Source: JBBDIP01 sp050260675
Lineage (GTDB): Bacteria > Bacillota > Sulfobacillia > Fermentithermobacillales > Fermentithermobacillaceae
Reading direction: 5' to 3'
Length of the DNA: 64,000 nt
Assembly (NCBI GenBank): GCA_050260675.1
Contig: JBLNCN010000005.1
Span: forward strand, 496,001 to 560,000
The position numbers and the translations under genes are program-made. The notes under the pieces are model-generated. The model worked only from the letters and a program-made list of their open reading frames with translations. It was not told where the DNA came from and searched no databases. Numbering within the stretch: position 1 is the first letter of the stretch; each line of letters opens with the position of its first letter. Below, in pieces: positions 29,792 to 42,600 of the stretch.

Positions 29792-32700
29792 CTACCGCCT
29801 AAGCACCGCCTCGATCAGTCTCATGAGGACCACTGCGCCTTCGGCGCGGGTGGCACGCCCTCTACCGTCGAATACGTTCCCCGGCTTGCCGTCCATGATG
29901 CCCCATAGCCTCATGAACTGGGCCGCGACGCCGCCCTGCTCGCTCAGTGTATTGCCGTCATTGAATGCGCCGGAGCTGCCGACTCCGCTGAGCTGATAGT
30001 TCTTGTAGGTGATGTACCTATAGAGCATGATGGCCATGTGCTCGCGGGATATGGGAGCGTCGGGATCGAACTCGGTGGGACTTACTCCGCCCACAATCCC
30101 GTTGTCCTTTGCCCACTTGACGGCCGCCTCGTAATACGAGCCGGGCCTAACGTCGGTGAACCCGGTGTTTCCTCCCGAACCCTCGAGGATGCCGTCGAGC
30201 CTCGAAAGCATCGTGACGAACATGGCGCGGGTTATCTGACCTTGAGGATCGAATCGCCCCTCACCCACTCCACGCAGTATCTCACGCGCAGCGGCAAACC
30301 GGATCGCGTTCTCAGCCCAGTGCCCGCTCGTATCGCTGAAATACACGTCATTCGCCATGTAACCGAACATGCCGGTCACAGGTGCCTGGAAGACCAGCCT
30401 GCCATTGATTACCGCACAGGCTTGGACGATGTGGCGCACGCCGTTCAGCATGTAGTAAGCGACTACATTGCTTCCCTGTGCTGCAACATCGGGCGGCAAC
30501 AGGATGGAGACGATGCTGCCTTGGGTGGAAAAGTGGTCCGTACCTGCTCCGGGAAGTTCCTCCTCGACGCGAGGAGACGATTCGAACTTGAATTGAGCTG
30601 TCACTGTGACGTTTTGGGCTGGCATCGTGAACGTTGTCGTTCGGCTGCTCGGGTCGGCGAGGACCACACCGGCGGGGCTGCTCCAGCCCACAAAGCGATA
30701 GCCCGGCTTCGGAGTGGCGGTTACGGTGACAACCGCCCCGGGAACGTACCATCCCTCACCCGAGACAGTCCCACCTATGGTAGTCCCGACGTCTACTTTG
30801 TAGCGTCCGTCGTACGTCTGCGTGAAAATCCCCGCTCCGAAGGTTACGGCTGCAGTCATCTCCCCAGCCAGCGGTTCTCCTCCAATCTTCGCACCGGCCT
30901 CAGCAACGCGATAGCTGCCGGTGACCATCCCGATGCTTCCAGGCTCTATCGTGAGGCCACCGCTTTGGGTAATGGTTGCAGTCCCTTCCACCACATCCGC
31001 GCTCCAAATGACCAGATCGGGGTCATCTATCACGAACGAATTGGGACTGGCGCTCTTTGTAGTAGCCATGAGTGAGAGCGTGCGAGTAGTGGGATTGGTC
31101 TCATCTACCTCGATATCATTGCCGGTAAAGAGCACGCCGTCGCTCAAGATATCCAGCTTCCCTATGTTGGAGAGTCCACGGTTGAGCACGGTGAAGGACT
31201 GCGGTTCTGACTCGTGACCCAGACCGTCCCTCACCACCACATCGACTCTGTGAGATGAGACTCCGGAGTTCACAGGGATTACGAGAGAGTACGCCCCGGT
31301 CTTGCTATCGAAAACGGGTAGGGGACTGATATCCGATATGGGCAGGGCGTTTATAGCCTTGCCGTCACCGTCTACAGCCTCGATGCCGTCGACCTTCACG
31401 GTAATTCGGGAGTCGGAGCCAGTGACCGCGTTCAGGATGAGAACGCCGTCCTCGTCGAAGAACCCGCTGGTTGACACTAGAAGCGACGGAGGCAAGGTAT
31501 CGACCGCGAAGAGTTTCTGGTAGTTGACCCTGTCGCCGTCGACATCGACCCCTGTGAACGTTATGGTGTGGTCGCCGTCGTACAGCTTCGTGTCGATGTC
31601 CACCGAAGTCGCATTCGCCGGGACGGCCTGCGGCGGGTCGCTGTCGATGTACCAATGTCCGGACCTGATCTGCTCATCGGACGTGAGTGTGAACCTGACC
31701 GCAGGCGTCGTGAACGTGACGACATCGAGCGATTGCGAGTTCACGGTCCGCTCCACCACGGTAAACGGCGTCTCACTAGGATCCGGTGTGACGAAGGTTA
31801 CCTCGGGTGGTCGCGGAGTGCGCAGAGTCACGGCATCGGACAGCTTTTCGGGGCTGTATGCGTTGTACTCGTACGCGCCTGCCCCGCCAGAGCTCGCCGT
31901 TGCGGTCTTGAAAGCCTTAACGCCTACCTTGTACTCCCTTCCGGCCTGCAGGCCGAAAACCACCTGCTGACCGTCTTTCATGACCGGATTGCCTTTGCCA
32001 TCCACCTTGGGATACGTGCCTCCGACCACGACATCCACGTTACCGTCTGCGTCCTTCTCGAACGTAATGTCCCGGAAATCCGTATACAGCAAGTACTCGT
32101 CAGGCCCTGGACCTATCTCAAGAGCGACGTCTTTCTCCTGCCCCGGCTGCAGGGTATCGACTACTTCGTACACGTTGACCAAGTAACCGTCGGAGTTCGC
32201 CGCAAGCGCCTCGACGACGCTCACGCCCAGCATAAGGTTGCCGGCATTCGTGGCGCCAACAGAGGTGGGGGCCGGAGGTGCATCGGGATTCGTGTGGTTG
32301 AACCGGAAGGCCGTCCCATCCACCGTGTTCGCAGCTACATGCATGCTCCTCATTTCCTCGGACTTGGACGCCATCACGCGGACGTAGTATTCGCCGGAGG
32401 GCAGCTCGGGCGGGATCGCCACCGCTAGGTTCGACTCGCCATTCGCATCAGTACACGTGTGGGTGCCGAGCAGATAGCCTGCATCACCGGTGGGATCCGT
32501 AGCATCTCCTTTGTCGCTCGTCGCGAAGAAGCTCATCTTCACGCCCTCGAGCATCGTTCCGGTCCAGCTGATCTCCAGGCTGTCACCCGCCGGGGGTTTG
32601 GTGGCGGTGACCGATGAGACTCCCGGAAGCGGCGCGACGTTGTAGAGGATGATGTCGGCCGCCGCATTGGTCGAGATCGTCCAGTCGCCCGCGATGTGCT

Positions 32701-35700
32701 CGGTTATTGAGATGCTCACCGCGCTCTTGCCTGGTGCGGCCACCCCGTCGCATATGAGGTTGGCGTTGGCGGCGGAAGCATCAGTCGTGCCGTCTGCTCC
32801 ACTCTCATCGTAGAAGGTCAAGGCGTATGGATTGCCGTCGGGTTTCAGGACCGCAATAGCCGTCTCGGCTGCGGCGACGGTTGTCGGTCCACCGGCGGGA
32901 AAGTCCACGTTGAACACGAAATCGTTGCCGTTATCGTTGCCGAGGTTCAGCTTATGCTGTTTCTTGGTCTCGTCCGACCACACCTGGGGGTCTCCGGCAG
33001 CCATAAGCACCGGCCGAGCCGCGGCCAGATCATCCACGATCTCGGCGGCGGCCGCGGTCGTGATGTTGGTTACCCGCATGTATAGCGTCTGCCCCGTCTC
33101 CGTGCTGTAGCCGACCGGGATATCCTTGATACCCAGGAGTTCGGGGTATGTCGGGTCCATCATGGCGTCGTCTCCGGTGCCAAAGATGAAGTCGCCGCCC
33201 CAGTAATAGCAGATGCCGCAACCCAGGCCGAGAAGTTTGACGACGCCCCAAATGCGTTCCATGCTGGCGCCGAAGTCGGCTTGCAGAACCTTCAGACCGC
33301 CAATTAGGGGTATAGCCTTGGGGATCTTGAGGATGGCCCTGATGAAGAACTCAAAGAACTCCGCGTCCGCCACAAGGTAGCAGCCGCCTTCGATGATCTC
33401 CAGTAGATCCACGGACGCCGCGACGACCAGCCAGAAATCGGGATACCAGTTGATCCCGAACTGGGCGCTCTCGATCGCCACGATGTCGGTCTTCTTGATC
33501 TTCAGTTCATCGACCTTGACCTTGAACCCGCGTAGGCTGAGCTCCATATCGGCTCGAGCGCTTAGTACCTTCAACACGTCAAACTGCATGCTTAGCAGGA
33601 GCGTGAGTGGCGGCAGCCCCGATTCGAAGATGGTGTCGTAGAGCTCGTCAATGCCGCCGCCTCCACCGGTGAGCCACATGACGCCCACGCTGTCGATATT
33701 GATGCCCGGCTCAAATTCACCGATGAAGAAGTAGATCTTATCGGGCACAGGGGCTCCGGAGTCCGGAGCGCTCTTCACCACCAGCTCGAACTCCAACTCG
33801 AATGCTTCGGTCTTGGTCTTACCCTCCACCTCGAACTGGTACCCGCCTATGGTATTGATGGCGAGCCTGCCGCCCAGTTCCGGGAGAGCGTCGGTATACT
33901 TGGGCAGCATGACCTCAGCCTCGGCGTTGAAGCCGATGTAGCCCTGGTTCAAACCGTAGAGGATGTCCTTGATGTTGACCTTACCGGTAGGCTCGGTCTT
34001 GTCTTCTTCATTCTCATCGTCGGCGTCTTTCTCAGGATTCTTTGATCTCCACTCAGCAACGCTCATCCCGGCGTCACTTGCACCGACGACCTGCTCGATC
34101 CTGGGCGGGGCCGGAAGGGAGTCGTCATCCCTGCCGCCCGGCATGAGCGCCGATATGTCAAGGCTCGCGCCAAACGAGAGGACATAGCTGGTGAACAGGT
34201 CATCGTCATCGTGCATGAAGCCAAACTGCGCGTAGCGAAGATCGCAGACCATGCCTGCGATGGTCTGGAGGATCTTGTACTCCGATGCCCACATGAGGTT
34301 GATCTTATTGTCAACGGCCCATTTCTGGTCTGTCGGATCCTCGAAATCGGGCCTCTCGCCCCTCTCGTCGTAGGCTATGAAGCCGAAATCCATGCCGTCG
34401 ACCAGGGGGGTTATGGCGGCGTCGCCCGTCCAGACCGGGGTCCTGCTGTAGCTTGTGAGGAGCTCCCCGGTCATGCTGATGAAAGCGCACCACTTGCCGC
34501 CGTCCTTGACTCTGGCTATGTTCACTTTGCCGTTGATGATGTCCAGCACACCGTTGATGATGACTGCCCTAGACTCATCGGAAGAGACAGCAGTTGCCGA
34601 TGTTATGTCTCCACTCGCATCCTTTTTGAGAGTGAACTCGCCCCGGATTTCGAACAAGATCGTCTTGGTCGCGTCATAGACCGTGTCATCCGCCGAGTCC
34701 TTCCTCACCTGCTTCTTGAAGGCATCGTATTGCACTTCTCCGGGAAAGCCCTGGATGGTATACGTGCAGGTGGCGGCTGATCCTGTGCGTGTCTTCACCA
34801 CCGCGACAATACCGTAGTAGTCATTCTTGTACGATTTGTCGTCGGTAACTGTGAACCTGAGGGCAGGCGCCGTAAGCCTTTTCGGGACGCCGGCCGGTGG
34901 GGTCGACCATTCGAAGACGAGATCATACTCGCCCAGGTCGTACTTCTCGGTCATGGCCACATCGATGACGGTCCCCAGGTCCTGGTCCACGCTGAACAGG
35001 ATATTGGAGTATGGGATCACGTACGAGGTCCCGGGATTGTCCTTTTTCTGTGCCCGGAGCACATAGTTGCCCGGGGCCTTAAGCAGGTCCAACTGGTTTC
35101 CCGTCAGGTAGAAGTGCCTTGTCCCCTCGAAGTAGAGCATCTGGGGCGATGCCGACGTGAACGTGATCTCGGGCAGTTTCCCGTCGCCGCCGGGACACAG
35201 CACGTAGCAGGTGCCGCTCCCGATTACGTTCTCCAAGAGTAGGGCGCCGTTGGCGCTGTCCGGCATCTCATACACGCGGAAGTTGATCCGCCGGTAGCTT
35301 GCAGCTGACGCAACGCTGGCCTTGAATCCCCAGACCAGTTGCTGGACTTCGCCAACCGAGAAGTTGTCGACGGTGACTCTGTAGGGATTTGAGAAGCTTC
35401 CGGCGGGATTCCCTTTGGTGTCTAGAGCCGTGATGCCGTTGTCGGGATACGCCGCGACTACGATCCGGCTATAGTCCTGCGCCCCTTCTTGAACGATGTT
35501 GCCGAGGTTAGTTGTCACCTTGAACGTACCGAGAGGCGCCGGGCCGCCGGTGGGACTATAGGTGCCAACGTAGTCCTTCTTGTCGCTTGTAAGGGCAAGA
35601 GTGGTTGGTGACGTGATGTTCACCGAGAACTTGTTCCCCTTCGCCACGCCCAGGTTGGAGTAGATGCCGTAGTACGTATGGAACCCGGCTTCGCCGCCGC

Positions 35701-36592
35701 TCGCCACGGTGTCCAGGTTGTAGTAAAGGGCGTACGCGCTGTCGGCCGTCAGGTACTGGGCATTGTACTTGTTGGTGAAGGTGAGTCCCGCATGCGGCGT
35801 GTACTCGAAGACAGTCGCCGCCAGGTTGTTCCAGTGGGCAAAGGTCACTTGGTACGGCTTCATGCCGTCTTGTGCGGTATCGTTCACCGTATAGGCTGTA
35901 ATAGACGGGTTCTCGTAATCGTCATAGGCGAAGAAGTTGGCAGGGATCTCATCACCGGTTATGGTCCGCTCGCTTGATATCCTCTCGTACGCCTGCCCCT
36001 GCGTGGTCGTTACTTCGTAGTACCCGAAATCCTGCCCTCCAAGTGCGGTGTCCAGCAAGAGGCGGGCCTCAACTCTCACCGCCTTACCGGTGTTGTTTTT
36101 GACCTGGTAATGTATAGCGACCGTGCCGTGCTCGTTCATCTCGGTAGCCCACACCGGTTGAATGGTCTGGATGAACGTCAGTTGGTGCGCAGCGTCGGGC
36201 CCAACCGACCATCGGGACTCGATATAGGTACCTTTATCTTCAGTAGTCACCCCGGTCGACGACTCTCCCCTGTAGCTGTAGTCGCCGCCGAAAACGTAGT
36301 ACTTGGGATCGCCGGAACCATACGTGACCTTAAAGCTCGTGAATGAAGTGTCGTAGTCGCTTCTGTGGAATAAGAGATCCTTGTTGTTGTCGTCCTTATT
36401 GAAGGCATCTCCGTCCACAGTACGGATGACGAAGCCGCCGTTGGCCTTTGATACTACGACGCTGATGTTACCGTTCTCCAGCGACACCCTGTCTCCCAGA
36501 TCGGCCGCGAACGCCACACTGGGGCCCATGTAGCCTGTCAGCACGCAGACTACGAGTATAAGGGACACCGCGCGCATTATCTTGGTCTTCAT
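29792..36592 (-). CDS. Giant secreted SLH-domain surface protein (2266 aa)
   Basis: Signal peptide with cleavage near SVAFAAD (residue about 30). An N-terminal beta-rich region of about 300 residues (VSLENGNISVVVSKANGGF...) is followed by several Ig/fibronectin-like beta domains; near residue 2000 an InlB B-repeat-like module (PKPGYRFVGWSSPAGV, TFTMPAQNVTVTAQF); residues about 2075-2266 are three SLH repeats (FSDTSGHWAENAIRFAAARE, ITRAMFVTMLSR, FTDVRPGSYYEAAVKWAKDNG, ISREHMAIMLYRY) that bind secondary cell-wall polymer. A region around 960-1130 alternates hydrophobic and charged residues (ELKIKKTDIVAIESAQFGINWYP type) and resembles repetitive beta sheet. Starts 11 nt after the stop of the 2566-residue protein gene, so the two are one operon. 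Likely an anchored scaffold or adhesin; ligand unknown. Confidence 0.88.
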   Translation of the reverse strand: MKTKIMRAVSLILVVCVLTGYMGPSVAFAADLGDRVSLENGNISVVVSKANGGFVIRTVDGDAFNKDDNNKDLLFHRSDYDTSFTSFKVTYGSGDPKYYVFGGDYSYRGESSTGVTTEDKGTYIESRWSVGPDAAHQLTFIQTIQPVWATEMNEHGTVAIHYQVKNNTGKAVRVEARLLLDTALGGQDFGYYEVTTTQGQAYERISSERTITGDEIPANFFAYDDYENPSITAYTVNDTAQDGMKPYQVTFAHWNNLAATVFEYTPHAGLTFTNKYNAQYLTADSAYALYYNLDTVASGGEAGFHTYYGIYSNLGVAKGNKFSVNITSPTTLALTSDKKDYVGTYSPTGGPAPLGTFKVTTNLGNIVQEGAQDYSRIVVAAYPDNGITALDTKGNPAGSFSNPYRVTVDNFSVGEVQQLVWGFKASVASAASYRRINFRVYEMPDSANGALLLENVIGSGTCYVLCPGGDGKLPEITFTSASPQMLYFEGTRHFYLTGNQLDLLKAPGNYVLRAQKKDNPGTSYVIPYSNILFSVDQDLGTVIDVAMTEKYDLGEYDLVFEWSTPPAGVPKRLTAPALRFTVTDDKSYKNDYYGIVAVVKTRTGSAATCTYTIQGFPGEVQYDAFKKQVRKDSADDTVYDATKTILFEIRGEFTLKKDASGDITSATAVSSDESRAVIINGVLDIINGKVNIARVKDGGKWCAFISMTGELLTSYSRTPVWTGDAAITPLVDGMDFGFIAYDERGERPDFEDPTDQKWAVDNKINLMWASEYKILQTIAGMVCDLRYAQFGFMHDDDDLFTSYVLSFGASLDISALMPGGRDDDSLPAPPRIEQVVGASDAGMSVAEWRSKNPEKDADDENEEDKTEPTGKVNIKDILYGLNQGYIGFNAEAEVMLPKYTDALPELGGRLAINTIGGYQFEVEGKTKTEAFELEFELVVKSAPDSGAPVPDKIYFFIGEFEPGINIDSVGVMWLTGGGGGIDELYDTIFESGLPPLTLLLSMQFDVLKVLSARADMELSLRGFKVKVDELKIKKTDIVAIESAQFGINWYPDFWLVVAASVDLLEIIEGGCYLVADAEFFEFFIRAILKIPKAIPLIGGLKVLQADFGASMERIWGVVKLLGLGCGICYYWGGDFIFGTGDDAMMDPTYPELLGIKDIPVGYSTETGQTLYMRVTNITTAAAAEIVDDLAAARPVLMAAGDPQVWSDETKKQHKLNLGNDNGNDFVFNVDFPAGGPTTVAAAETAIAVLKPDGNPYALTFYDESGADGTTDASAANANLICDGVAAPGKSAVSISITEHIAGDWTISTNAAADIILYNVAPLPGVSSVTATKPPAGDSLEISWTGTMLEGVKMSFFATSDKGDATDPTGDAGYLLGTHTCTDANGESNLAVAIPPELPSGEYYVRVMASKSEEMRSMHVAANTVDGTAFRFNHTNPDAPPAPTSVGATNAGNLMLGVSVVEALAANSDGYLVNVYEVVDTLQPGQEKDVALEIGPGPDEYLLYTDFRDITFEKDADGNVDVVVGGTYPKVDGKGNPVMKDGQQVVFGLQAGREYKVGVKAFKTATASSGGAGAYEYNAYSPEKLSDAVTLRTPRPPEVTFVTPDPSETPFTVVERTVNSQSLDVVTFTTPAVRFTLTSDEQIRSGHWYIDSDPPQAVPANATSVDIDTKLYDGDHTITFTGVDVDGDRVNYQKLFAVDTLPPSLLVSTSGFFDEDGVLILNAVTGSDSRITVKVDGIEAVDGDGKAINALPISDISPLPVFDSKTGAYSLVIPVNSGVSSHRVDVVVRDGLGHESEPQSFTVLNRGLSNIGKLDILSDGVLFTGNDIEVDETNPTTRTLSLMATTKSASPNSFVIDDPDLVIWSADVVEGTATITQSGGLTIEPGSIGMVTGSYRVAEAGAKIGGEPLAGEMTAAVTFGAGIFTQTYDGRYKVDVGTTIGGTVSGEGWYVPGAVVTVTATPKPGYRFVGWSSPAGVVLADPSSRTTTFTMPAQNVTVTAQFKFESSPRVEEELPGAGTDHFSTQGSIVSILLPPDVAAQGSNVVAYYMLNGVRHIVQACAVINGRLVFQAPVTGMFGYMANDVYFSDTSGHWAENAIRFAAAREILRGVGEGRFDPQGQITRAMFVTMLSRLDGILEGSGGNTGFTDVRPGSYYEAAVKWAKDNGIVGGVSPTEFDPDAPISREHMAIMLYRYITYKNYQLSGVGSSGAFNDGNTLSEQGGVAAQFMRLWGIMDGKPGNVFDGRGRATRAEGAVVLMRLIEAVLRR

Positions 36593-36603
36593 CTCAGCAC
36601 CCC

Positions 36604-39600
36604 CTATTTCTGCACGTAGACATACGTGATGTACTCGGTTCTGCTCTGCGTCACCAGGTACAGCGTGTAGAAGCCGCTAGATGGGACCGGCAGGTCCGCG
36701 TCACCCAACAGCGGGTCGGCGTTGGCCCTAACCGCAAGCCTCTTGCCGAGGGATTTCATCTCTCCAATGGTCCTGTAGCCTATGCCGTAATAGAGTTTGA
36801 ACGGTTCCTTGGGATGTCCGCCTCCCGGATCAGGCATGCTGGCCGACAGCAGGACTGTATCCTTTCCGGCGGCGTTCACGATTGTGGCCCCGCGGGATTC
36901 GGTCTTTATCCCTTGGATGAATATGGTCGGAGCGTTCAGGTCGTAGACCAAGACCGTGCGCGTCGCTGGGGGGCTAGTCGTGTTGCCCGCGTCGTCGGTG
37001 GCTGTGTACTCGATAACGTAAGCACCGGGCGTGTTCAGGTTCGCCTCTGTCAATGACTTGGACACGACGGGCGTCACGTCTTGGTCGATGTTATCCACCG
37101 CGTACACCCGGCCATCTGATATCTCGTCCGCGAGCACGTCGCCAAGCGCTGCCTCGGTCGTCCCTTGTTTGATCTTCAGAGTGCCGGCGCCCAGCACGAT
37201 GGTCGGCGGGGTCCTGTCTATGCAGTCCACCGTGAAGCTTTTGGTGGTCGTGTTCCCGACCGCATCAGTCGCCCGTATTGTATAGCGGCCGTTTGTCCCG
37301 ATGCTGAATGTGGCGGACGTCCCGCTCTTGACCTCATCGCCCATAGCGATTGTCGCCGGCTCATCGGTTGTGACATTCACGTTGAACGAAGTGTTGCGCA
37401 TCGTGTGGGTCTTCTGTTCCTCGGGCCCATGAGTGCTGTTCCATTGCAGGATCTCGGCACGGGTACTGGGGAACCCGCTCACGCTCAAGTCGGGCGCGGT
37501 ACCGTCTATGTGACTGACGCTGATGCTTGTGGCTCCTACAGTCGAATTCCCCGCGCTATCCACAAAAGTGAACGTGTCGGCGATGTTGCCTACCTCATCG
37601 GCAAAGCGATAGGCGTATTCGCCGTTCTTAGTGATATTGAGCGTGACGGTGAGCTTGTTTTCGGCCGTCATCGCGAGTCCACTCCCGACCTCCCACGCCG
37701 GTTCATTGGATGTGATGGTCAACCGGACCGACCGGGTACTGCCGGAGAGCGGCTCGTCGCTGGTCACAGTTACATACGGCGGAATCCTGTCTATGCGGAG
37801 ACCCGACCCATCAAGGGTGTACGTGCCGGTCACGTAGTTTTGAGCTACGAAGTCCAGTTTGACTATTGCCGCCGCCTTGAACGTCACAGTGGCATTGGTA
37901 CTGCCCCAAGTGCACTCGAAGTAATCGGCAGCTACACCGTCCGGCGACTGCAACGTGGCCGTGCACGAATCAGTCAGGAGCGGCTTGCTGAACTCCACCC
38001 TGGCAACAACGTTGGTGGAGAGCTTTCGGTCCTCGGGAGGCGCGGTGCTTACCGGTTTCCCATCCGGCCCGATGAATGAGGGCGACCAGGTGACCTTGCT
38101 CACGGCCGGTGGCATCACGTCAATGCCGGATACCATAGCCGTTACCGTCGCCGTGTTGCCCGCCGAATCCTCAATTGTGAATTCAAACTCGCCGTTTCCG
38201 AGGAACTCATGGTAGTAGGCGCCCACTCCGCCTCCGTACACCGGATCCCAGGAGACGCCCGGCTTAGAGCGCACGGTGACGGTAGCGCTCAGAGCATCCC
38301 AGAGGTTCACAAGATAAGCTCTGGTCCTGTAGAAATCGACCTTGACCAGGCGAATTTCACCAGTGGGAGGCACATTGTCGATCTTGGTGGTCTTAACCGG
38401 TATCAAGGTCATGTTGTCCTTGGCGTCCACGATCACGACGCAGATTTCCACGTTGTCGGTGAGATCCACGGTATTGCCGGACCATGAGACGCCAGCTATG
38501 GCACCTACCGCTGGGTTTTCGTACCCGAGCCCTGTGGTATCGGGAGTGAGGCCCTGCAGCACAAACAGTCTTGTCGAGTTCACATCCATTACTGAGAACT
38601 GAAGTCGCATAGCCATGGTTACGTGATGGGGTCTGTCGAAGGGATTGCCCAGCCCGAGTTCCGCCGCGTACTCGGCCTGCGTGTATTGAGCCGTCTTCAC
38701 GAACGCTCCTCCGGGCATGGCCTGGGAAACCGCCATACTGTAGGCGGGAGCATCTCCGTCGGCGTCTATGAAGGTCTTCTCGACTATCTCGATCGCGCCC
38801 GCGGTTGTGCTAGAGAGACTGACCGTTACCGGTGCTCCAGGGTTGCCGGCGTCGTCCTGGTACTCGAGGACATAGTCGTCCTGATCGCCGAACGTGAATC
38901 GATGGGTAGTCGCTTTGTTTTTTGCGCCGATTATGCTCTCGCTAGCAACGAGAGATGCGACAACCTCGCCTTTCGTCTCGCCCATGCCGGTCGCCGGATT
39001 CACGACGACCGCATCGGTAAACGCCCAGGCGACAGTCGCAGTGGGCGGAGTCCGGTCGATGTTGGTGATCGGGATAGTGCGGGTCTGGGTGGTGTCCGCC
39101 TTCACACCGAATACGACGCTCCGGTTCGAGGTAACGGTTATCGTCGCTCGCTTAACCTTGGAGTCAACGGTAACCGGCACGACCGTCATCGTTGCGTCAG
39201 GTGTAGGTAACTCCAGGGTAGCGGCAGGGTTTCCCGTCGCATCGATGGTAATCACAACGTCGTTCCGGGTAGGACCGGTTTCCGATACGGTGACATCCAC
39301 CTCGTGTGAGCCGCCGTAGGCGTTCACGGTGACGCTCTCCTGGTAGATCTCGCCGAAAATGTCAGCGTACTCGATGTCGCAGGTCCCGCTCGCAAAGATG
39401 GGAACCGCTGCCTTCTCCAGACTGTAGGTGGTATCGGCCGGACTTAGCGCCGGACTCGTCAGCTTCACCGGAGCATTGAAGGTCAGCTTCACCCCGCCTG
39501 TGTCCAAGGCGTTGCCGCTGCACTTGACGGGCGTGTTGGCCGCTGCCGGTAGCGCGCGGATCTCACGGGACTCGTTACCTGCAGCATCGGTTGCGATGAG

Positions 39601-42600
39601 CGTTATCGAGCGGGCAGCGATCGCGCCGGCGTCCGGGTCGTATTTGAAGACGCCCTTCAGATGGACTCGGGCTGTCTTGGTATCACCATCTATCGTTGTC
39701 TCTACCTGGTATACACCGGTTTCGTTGGGGGCGGAGGCATACCACATACCTTCGGCCCCGCTATCGGACACCACTATCTTTGGCACATCATCCTGCGTTG
39801 CGACATCGGCCATCCCGAGGACGTTCTCCCAGTAGTCTTCTTCATGCTGAAGCGCGAGCGAGACAGGACTTGCGTCGTCCAGCGTCACTTCAAAGTCGAA
39901 TTGGTTGCCCGAAGAGTGATCCATTACGCCCAGGATAGGAGCGTCATCGTCAATCCAGTCCACGACCTTCTCGACAACAGAGACGTTGCCAAACCTATCG
40001 TAGGCGAAGAAGTAGTAGGTGCCGTTCTCGGTAATCGTGATGCTATCGTCGATCGCAAAGGGTGTCAGAGCGCCCGCCGCGCCCTTCTTGTACTTCAGGA
40101 CTACGGTATCGACCGGCGAGCTGGGGCTGGTCAGGCTTTTGACCGTGGCAATGACCCCGGCGGTGCTCTTTACAGGTGTTAGGGGTTCCAGTTGCATCTC
40201 CAACACCGGTGGTTTGTCGCTCATTCTAACTATTACTGACTGAGCGGGAGGAGTGTACGGCTCATGTGTTGTCACAGCCTTCTGTGTGTCGGAGTTCCAC
40301 TCTATCGCCGCGACTCCTGTTGTTGTCATCACCTCGTAGACTAGTTCATCCCGATCCTGCAGTCCAAGCGGAGACAGGTCGGCGGCGTCGAAGGTAACCT
40401 CGCCATAGCCGTAGGGCTCCCAGTCCCCAACGGAGGGCTCACCATCGCGGGCTGCCGCACTCATCCTCACCCAACCGGTCTGGGCGCCGTTGCTGCCGTT
40501 TGTCAGGCGCATGTAGATGCGGGTGAAGAAATTGTCTCCAGCCTGAGCGTGGACTGCCGGATAGCGAGTAGGCACGAACTCAGCACGGAAGGTGAGCGAA
40601 GTGTCGCCTGACTCTCCTAGGTACACCTCAAGAGCCGGAGACGAACCGAGGGAGTAGCCGTATTCGATCTGCACCGGAGCACCGCCGGCATCTTCCGAGC
40701 TGATCGTGGTGGTAGTTTTGACGACGCCATAGCTGCCCACGGTTGCCTTCTCGACGTATCCAAAGAGTTCCCGCGAGATGCGACTGGTACCCGAACCTGC
40801 CCCTTCTGCGAGGGATTGCACGCTCATCTTGATGTTGTAGAGCCCTGACTCGTTGCACACCCCGGCCGGGATCTCGAAGACCTGGCTTGCCACCGCCGGG
40901 AGCCTGGTAGTGTAGATGGGAGACGGCTCCTGATGGAACTGCCATTTGTCGATACCGGCGTTGTAGACATGAGTCGTCCTCAGGATCTCCACGTCAATGC
41001 CGGCCAGATCGGCGGTCCCCCATTCGGGCATCTTGAGGTTCTTGAGTTTGACCTCGATCTTAACCCCGTCTAGACTCTGGACGCTCCCGAACATCCCCTC
41101 GTTGAGATCGGTAGGCGGGGCCACATTCATCGATTTCCCCAGTACTGTCTTCCCGCCCTCGTAGGGGTTGAGTCCCTCCTTGTTGCCATCATCATCAAGG
41201 AGCGGAGCAACCTCAAACCTATAAGCGCAATCGTCATCGTCGATGATACCGGCGTAAGCGGATTTCAGCACATATTCGTAATCAGCCACAAGAGCGGTTC
41301 TGGGGATCGTCAACGTCCCTTGGGCAGCGTCCACTATAAGTTCCTGTTCATAGGCCGCTATCAGCCGCAGGTTGAGCTCGCCGTAGTAGGTATTCATGAG
41401 ATCATGCAACGCGCGGTGGATGTCCGGTAACGTGGTATCCGATGGACCGCGGGAGCTATATAGATTGTAGACGCTGGTTATGACCGAGTCTTCGGTACCG
41501 CCACCGGTCATGGTCGCCAAGTGCCAATCCTCGAAGACCGAGGCCTCAAGTCCCCCCGCATGAGGAATGTCGAAGATATCGTCGTAGGCCGAGACGGCAC
41601 CGCTACCTCCGGGCAGGAGAGCGCTCTTCACATAGTACTTGCCGGTCTCCCCCGGTATCTTGATCATGGCTATGGTCGTCGGGGTCCTAGTCACCGTCTC
41701 GCCGTTTATCTCAACTGTCTTCTGCGGCCCCGGCGTAAAGAGAACGCTGTGCTTGGCGTGATAACCATCGGGGGAAGTCACGAACTCGAGGTTATGCTCC
41801 GGTTTCCTCAGGTCGTACTTGAAGTCGAACCTTGCCCGGCCGGGCAATTCTTCGCCGTCAGTATCCAGCGTCCTCACGAACAAAGAGTATTTGTGCATCT
41901 CATCGAGCCCGAGGTCAGTCGCGGAGGCGTCGAAGGTCTTGTAGAGACTGCCGGAACCTCCCGTGTAGGAAGCTGAATGCCACGTCGATCCGGCATCCGG
42001 AGCGACATCACCCGTCCACTCGACCCACTGGTATTCGATGTCGGAGACCTTCCCGACTATGTCTTTGACCCTGATCGAGGTCTCGATATCGCCGTGGTCG
42101 ATATCAAATACATTGGCACGGGAATCCTCCGTCACTACCGGGCCAACGTTGTCGAATTCGTATGGAAGCGAGATCGCCATTTCTCTCGTGTTCCCGGCCC
42201 TATCGACCATTTCGACCTTGAGCGTGCTACCCACAATGCTGTATTCCTGTCCGGGCATTAGCTTGATGTGGATATAGAGGCCGTCTCCCGGCAGCTGGAC
42301 TAGACCTGCCACTGGCTGATCCTCAGTCGCCTGCATGTAGGTCCGGGAACTTTCATCCACTTCGGGAGAGCTCATGTAGGCGTATTCGTACACATAATCC
42401 TGGTTTCCGGCGTCGCCGTTCACCCATTCAAACTTACCGAACATCCCGGTTGAGCCGCTGGCAGACTCCGCTCCTCCGGTCGGATCGTCTACGGCCACCT
42501 GGATGTAGAACTCGGGTATCTCGTCGGAGCCAATGAATGCCCCGGTTCCCGTTGGTGGGCGGGTATCAAGCCACAACTGCCTGGTGATGATCGGCCCCGT